Made by a program: the position numbers and the translations under genes. 6,664 bases of DNA from Bacteroidales bacterium (lineage in GTDB: Bacteria; Bacteroidota; Bacteroidia; Bacteroidales; PUMT01): positions 1 through 6,664 of the forward strand of contig SLOS01000102.1 in NCBI GenBank assembly GCA_007132365.1, written 5' to 3'. Shown piece by piece: positions 6,274 through 6,664 of this stretch. Position 1 is the stretch's first letter. Every line of letters starts with the position of its first letter. Below the pieces are notes generated by a model. The model searched no databases, had not been told where the DNA came from, and worked only from the letters and a program-made list of their open reading frames with translations.

Positions 6274-6664
6274 ATGAAAGCAAGCAGGAGAAAATTCGTA
6301 AAAACCGGTACCGCTTCAGTTCTCGGGGCTTTGTTTGCGGGAAGGTCACTGTCATCCTGCAAACCGTTGCAATTACGTCTGGATAATGATCTTATTGGAA
6401 TGTCGTTTGAAAAAAGAACAGGAACCCTGGAAGCTATTGAAAACAAACTTACCGGTGAAATATACAGGATATCAGGCGACACATTTGGTGTGGAAGCTGA
6501 TGAATTTATGATCGGGTTTGATGAGGTAAGGATAAATACACTTAAAAAGGAGGGCAATAAATTTTTTGCAAGTTACAGGTCTGGAGTGATGGCTATTGAT
6601 GTCATCTACATCCTTGGCGATAAGAACCACTTTGCTGAAAAGAAAATTATTTTAAGATGTGACA
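6274..6664 (+). CDS. Tat-exported lipoprotein, function unknown (3' partial)
   Basis: ATG at 6274 opens a frame that continues past the right edge (130 codons visible). Residues 4-10 (SRRKFVK) match the twin-arginine motif, followed by a hydrophobic stretch (TASVLGALFAG) and a lipobox-like LSSC with Cys29, so it is probably a Tat-exported lipoprotein. The mature part begins LRLDNDLIGMSFEKRTGTLE and has the alternating beta-strand pattern (SLxNKLTGExYRI-like) seen in N-terminal beta-sandwich domains of some polysaccharide-degrading or glycoside-hydrolase proteins; I cannot name the family from this piece. The upstream bases AACACAATAATAAAAATT contain no Shine-Dalgarno sequence, which fits the other starts here. 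The 149-base gap from the previous gene suggests it may have its own promoter, none of which I could recognise. Confidence 0.85.
   Translation, partial: MKASRRKFVKTGTASVLGALFAGRSLSSCKPLQLRLDNDLIGMSFEKRTGTLEAIENKLTGEIYRISGDTFGVEADEFMIGFDEVRINTLKKEGNKFFASYRSGVMAIDVIYILGDKNHFAEKKIILRCD

Noticed and set aside
6168..6557. Antisense open frame of 129 codons at the right end
   Set aside because: It covers the start of the Tat lipoprotein gene, whose + strand N-terminus has clear export motifs; the antisense product resembles nothing I know.
1..6664. CRISPR array, tRNA, rRNA or insertion sequence
   Set aside because: No spaced short repeats, no tRNA-like cloverleaf or rRNA sequence, and no transposase motifs or terminal inverted repeats were seen.

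Overview
The window reads as part of a carbohydrate-active, exported-protein locus from a bacterium, most likely a Bacteroidota member or a similar environmental or gut glycan degrader. The reasons are that all genes lie on the + strand, none has a recognisable Shine-Dalgarno sequence (the bases just upstream of starts are A/T-rich), most proteins start with export signals, and the domain types (sialidase beta-propeller, FGE/SUMF1-like, DUF1566/Lcl-C, MORN_2, Tat lipoprotein) are common in that group. The taxonomic call is inference; there is no rRNA or marker gene here.

Layout: (1) 1-1504 is the 3' part of a large gene, cut by the left edge, encoding a sialidase-like Asp-box propeller followed by five MORN_2-type repeats. 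(2) 1599-2279 is a secreted DUF1566/Lcl-C protein. (3) 2332-3645 is a complete secreted sialidase-family (GH33-like) protein with five Asp boxes and a plausible catalytic Arg/Tyr/Glu set. (4) 3659-3682 is a (CAAT)6 microsatellite between the sialidase stop and the next gene. (5) 3713-6124 is one long reading frame encoding FGE/SUMF1-like domain + sialidase-like propeller + MORN_2 repeats, interrupted by a single in-frame TAG at 4244-4246 in the middle of the FGE-like domain. Its last 1486 bases are a paralogue of gene 1 (about 87% identical protein by my hand alignment). (6) 6274-6664 is the start of a Tat-exported lipoprotein cut by the right edge.

The genes could act together on sialylated or similar acidic glycans outside the cytoplasm. 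The stand-alone sialidase looks catalytic, while the two fused propeller/MORN proteins and the DUF1566 protein look like recognition or accessory components. This is inference from domain content and proximity; no substrate can be read from the sequence. The most notable points are the unusual FGE-propeller-MORN architecture present twice, the in-frame stop in one copy, and the CAAT tetranucleotide repeat near the start of that damaged copy, which together raise questions of phase variation, pseudogenisation or sequencing error.

No gene-free stretch exceeds 300 bases. The spacers 1505-1598 and 6125-6273 are A/T-rich and hold no terminator, promoter or RNA gene that I can support.
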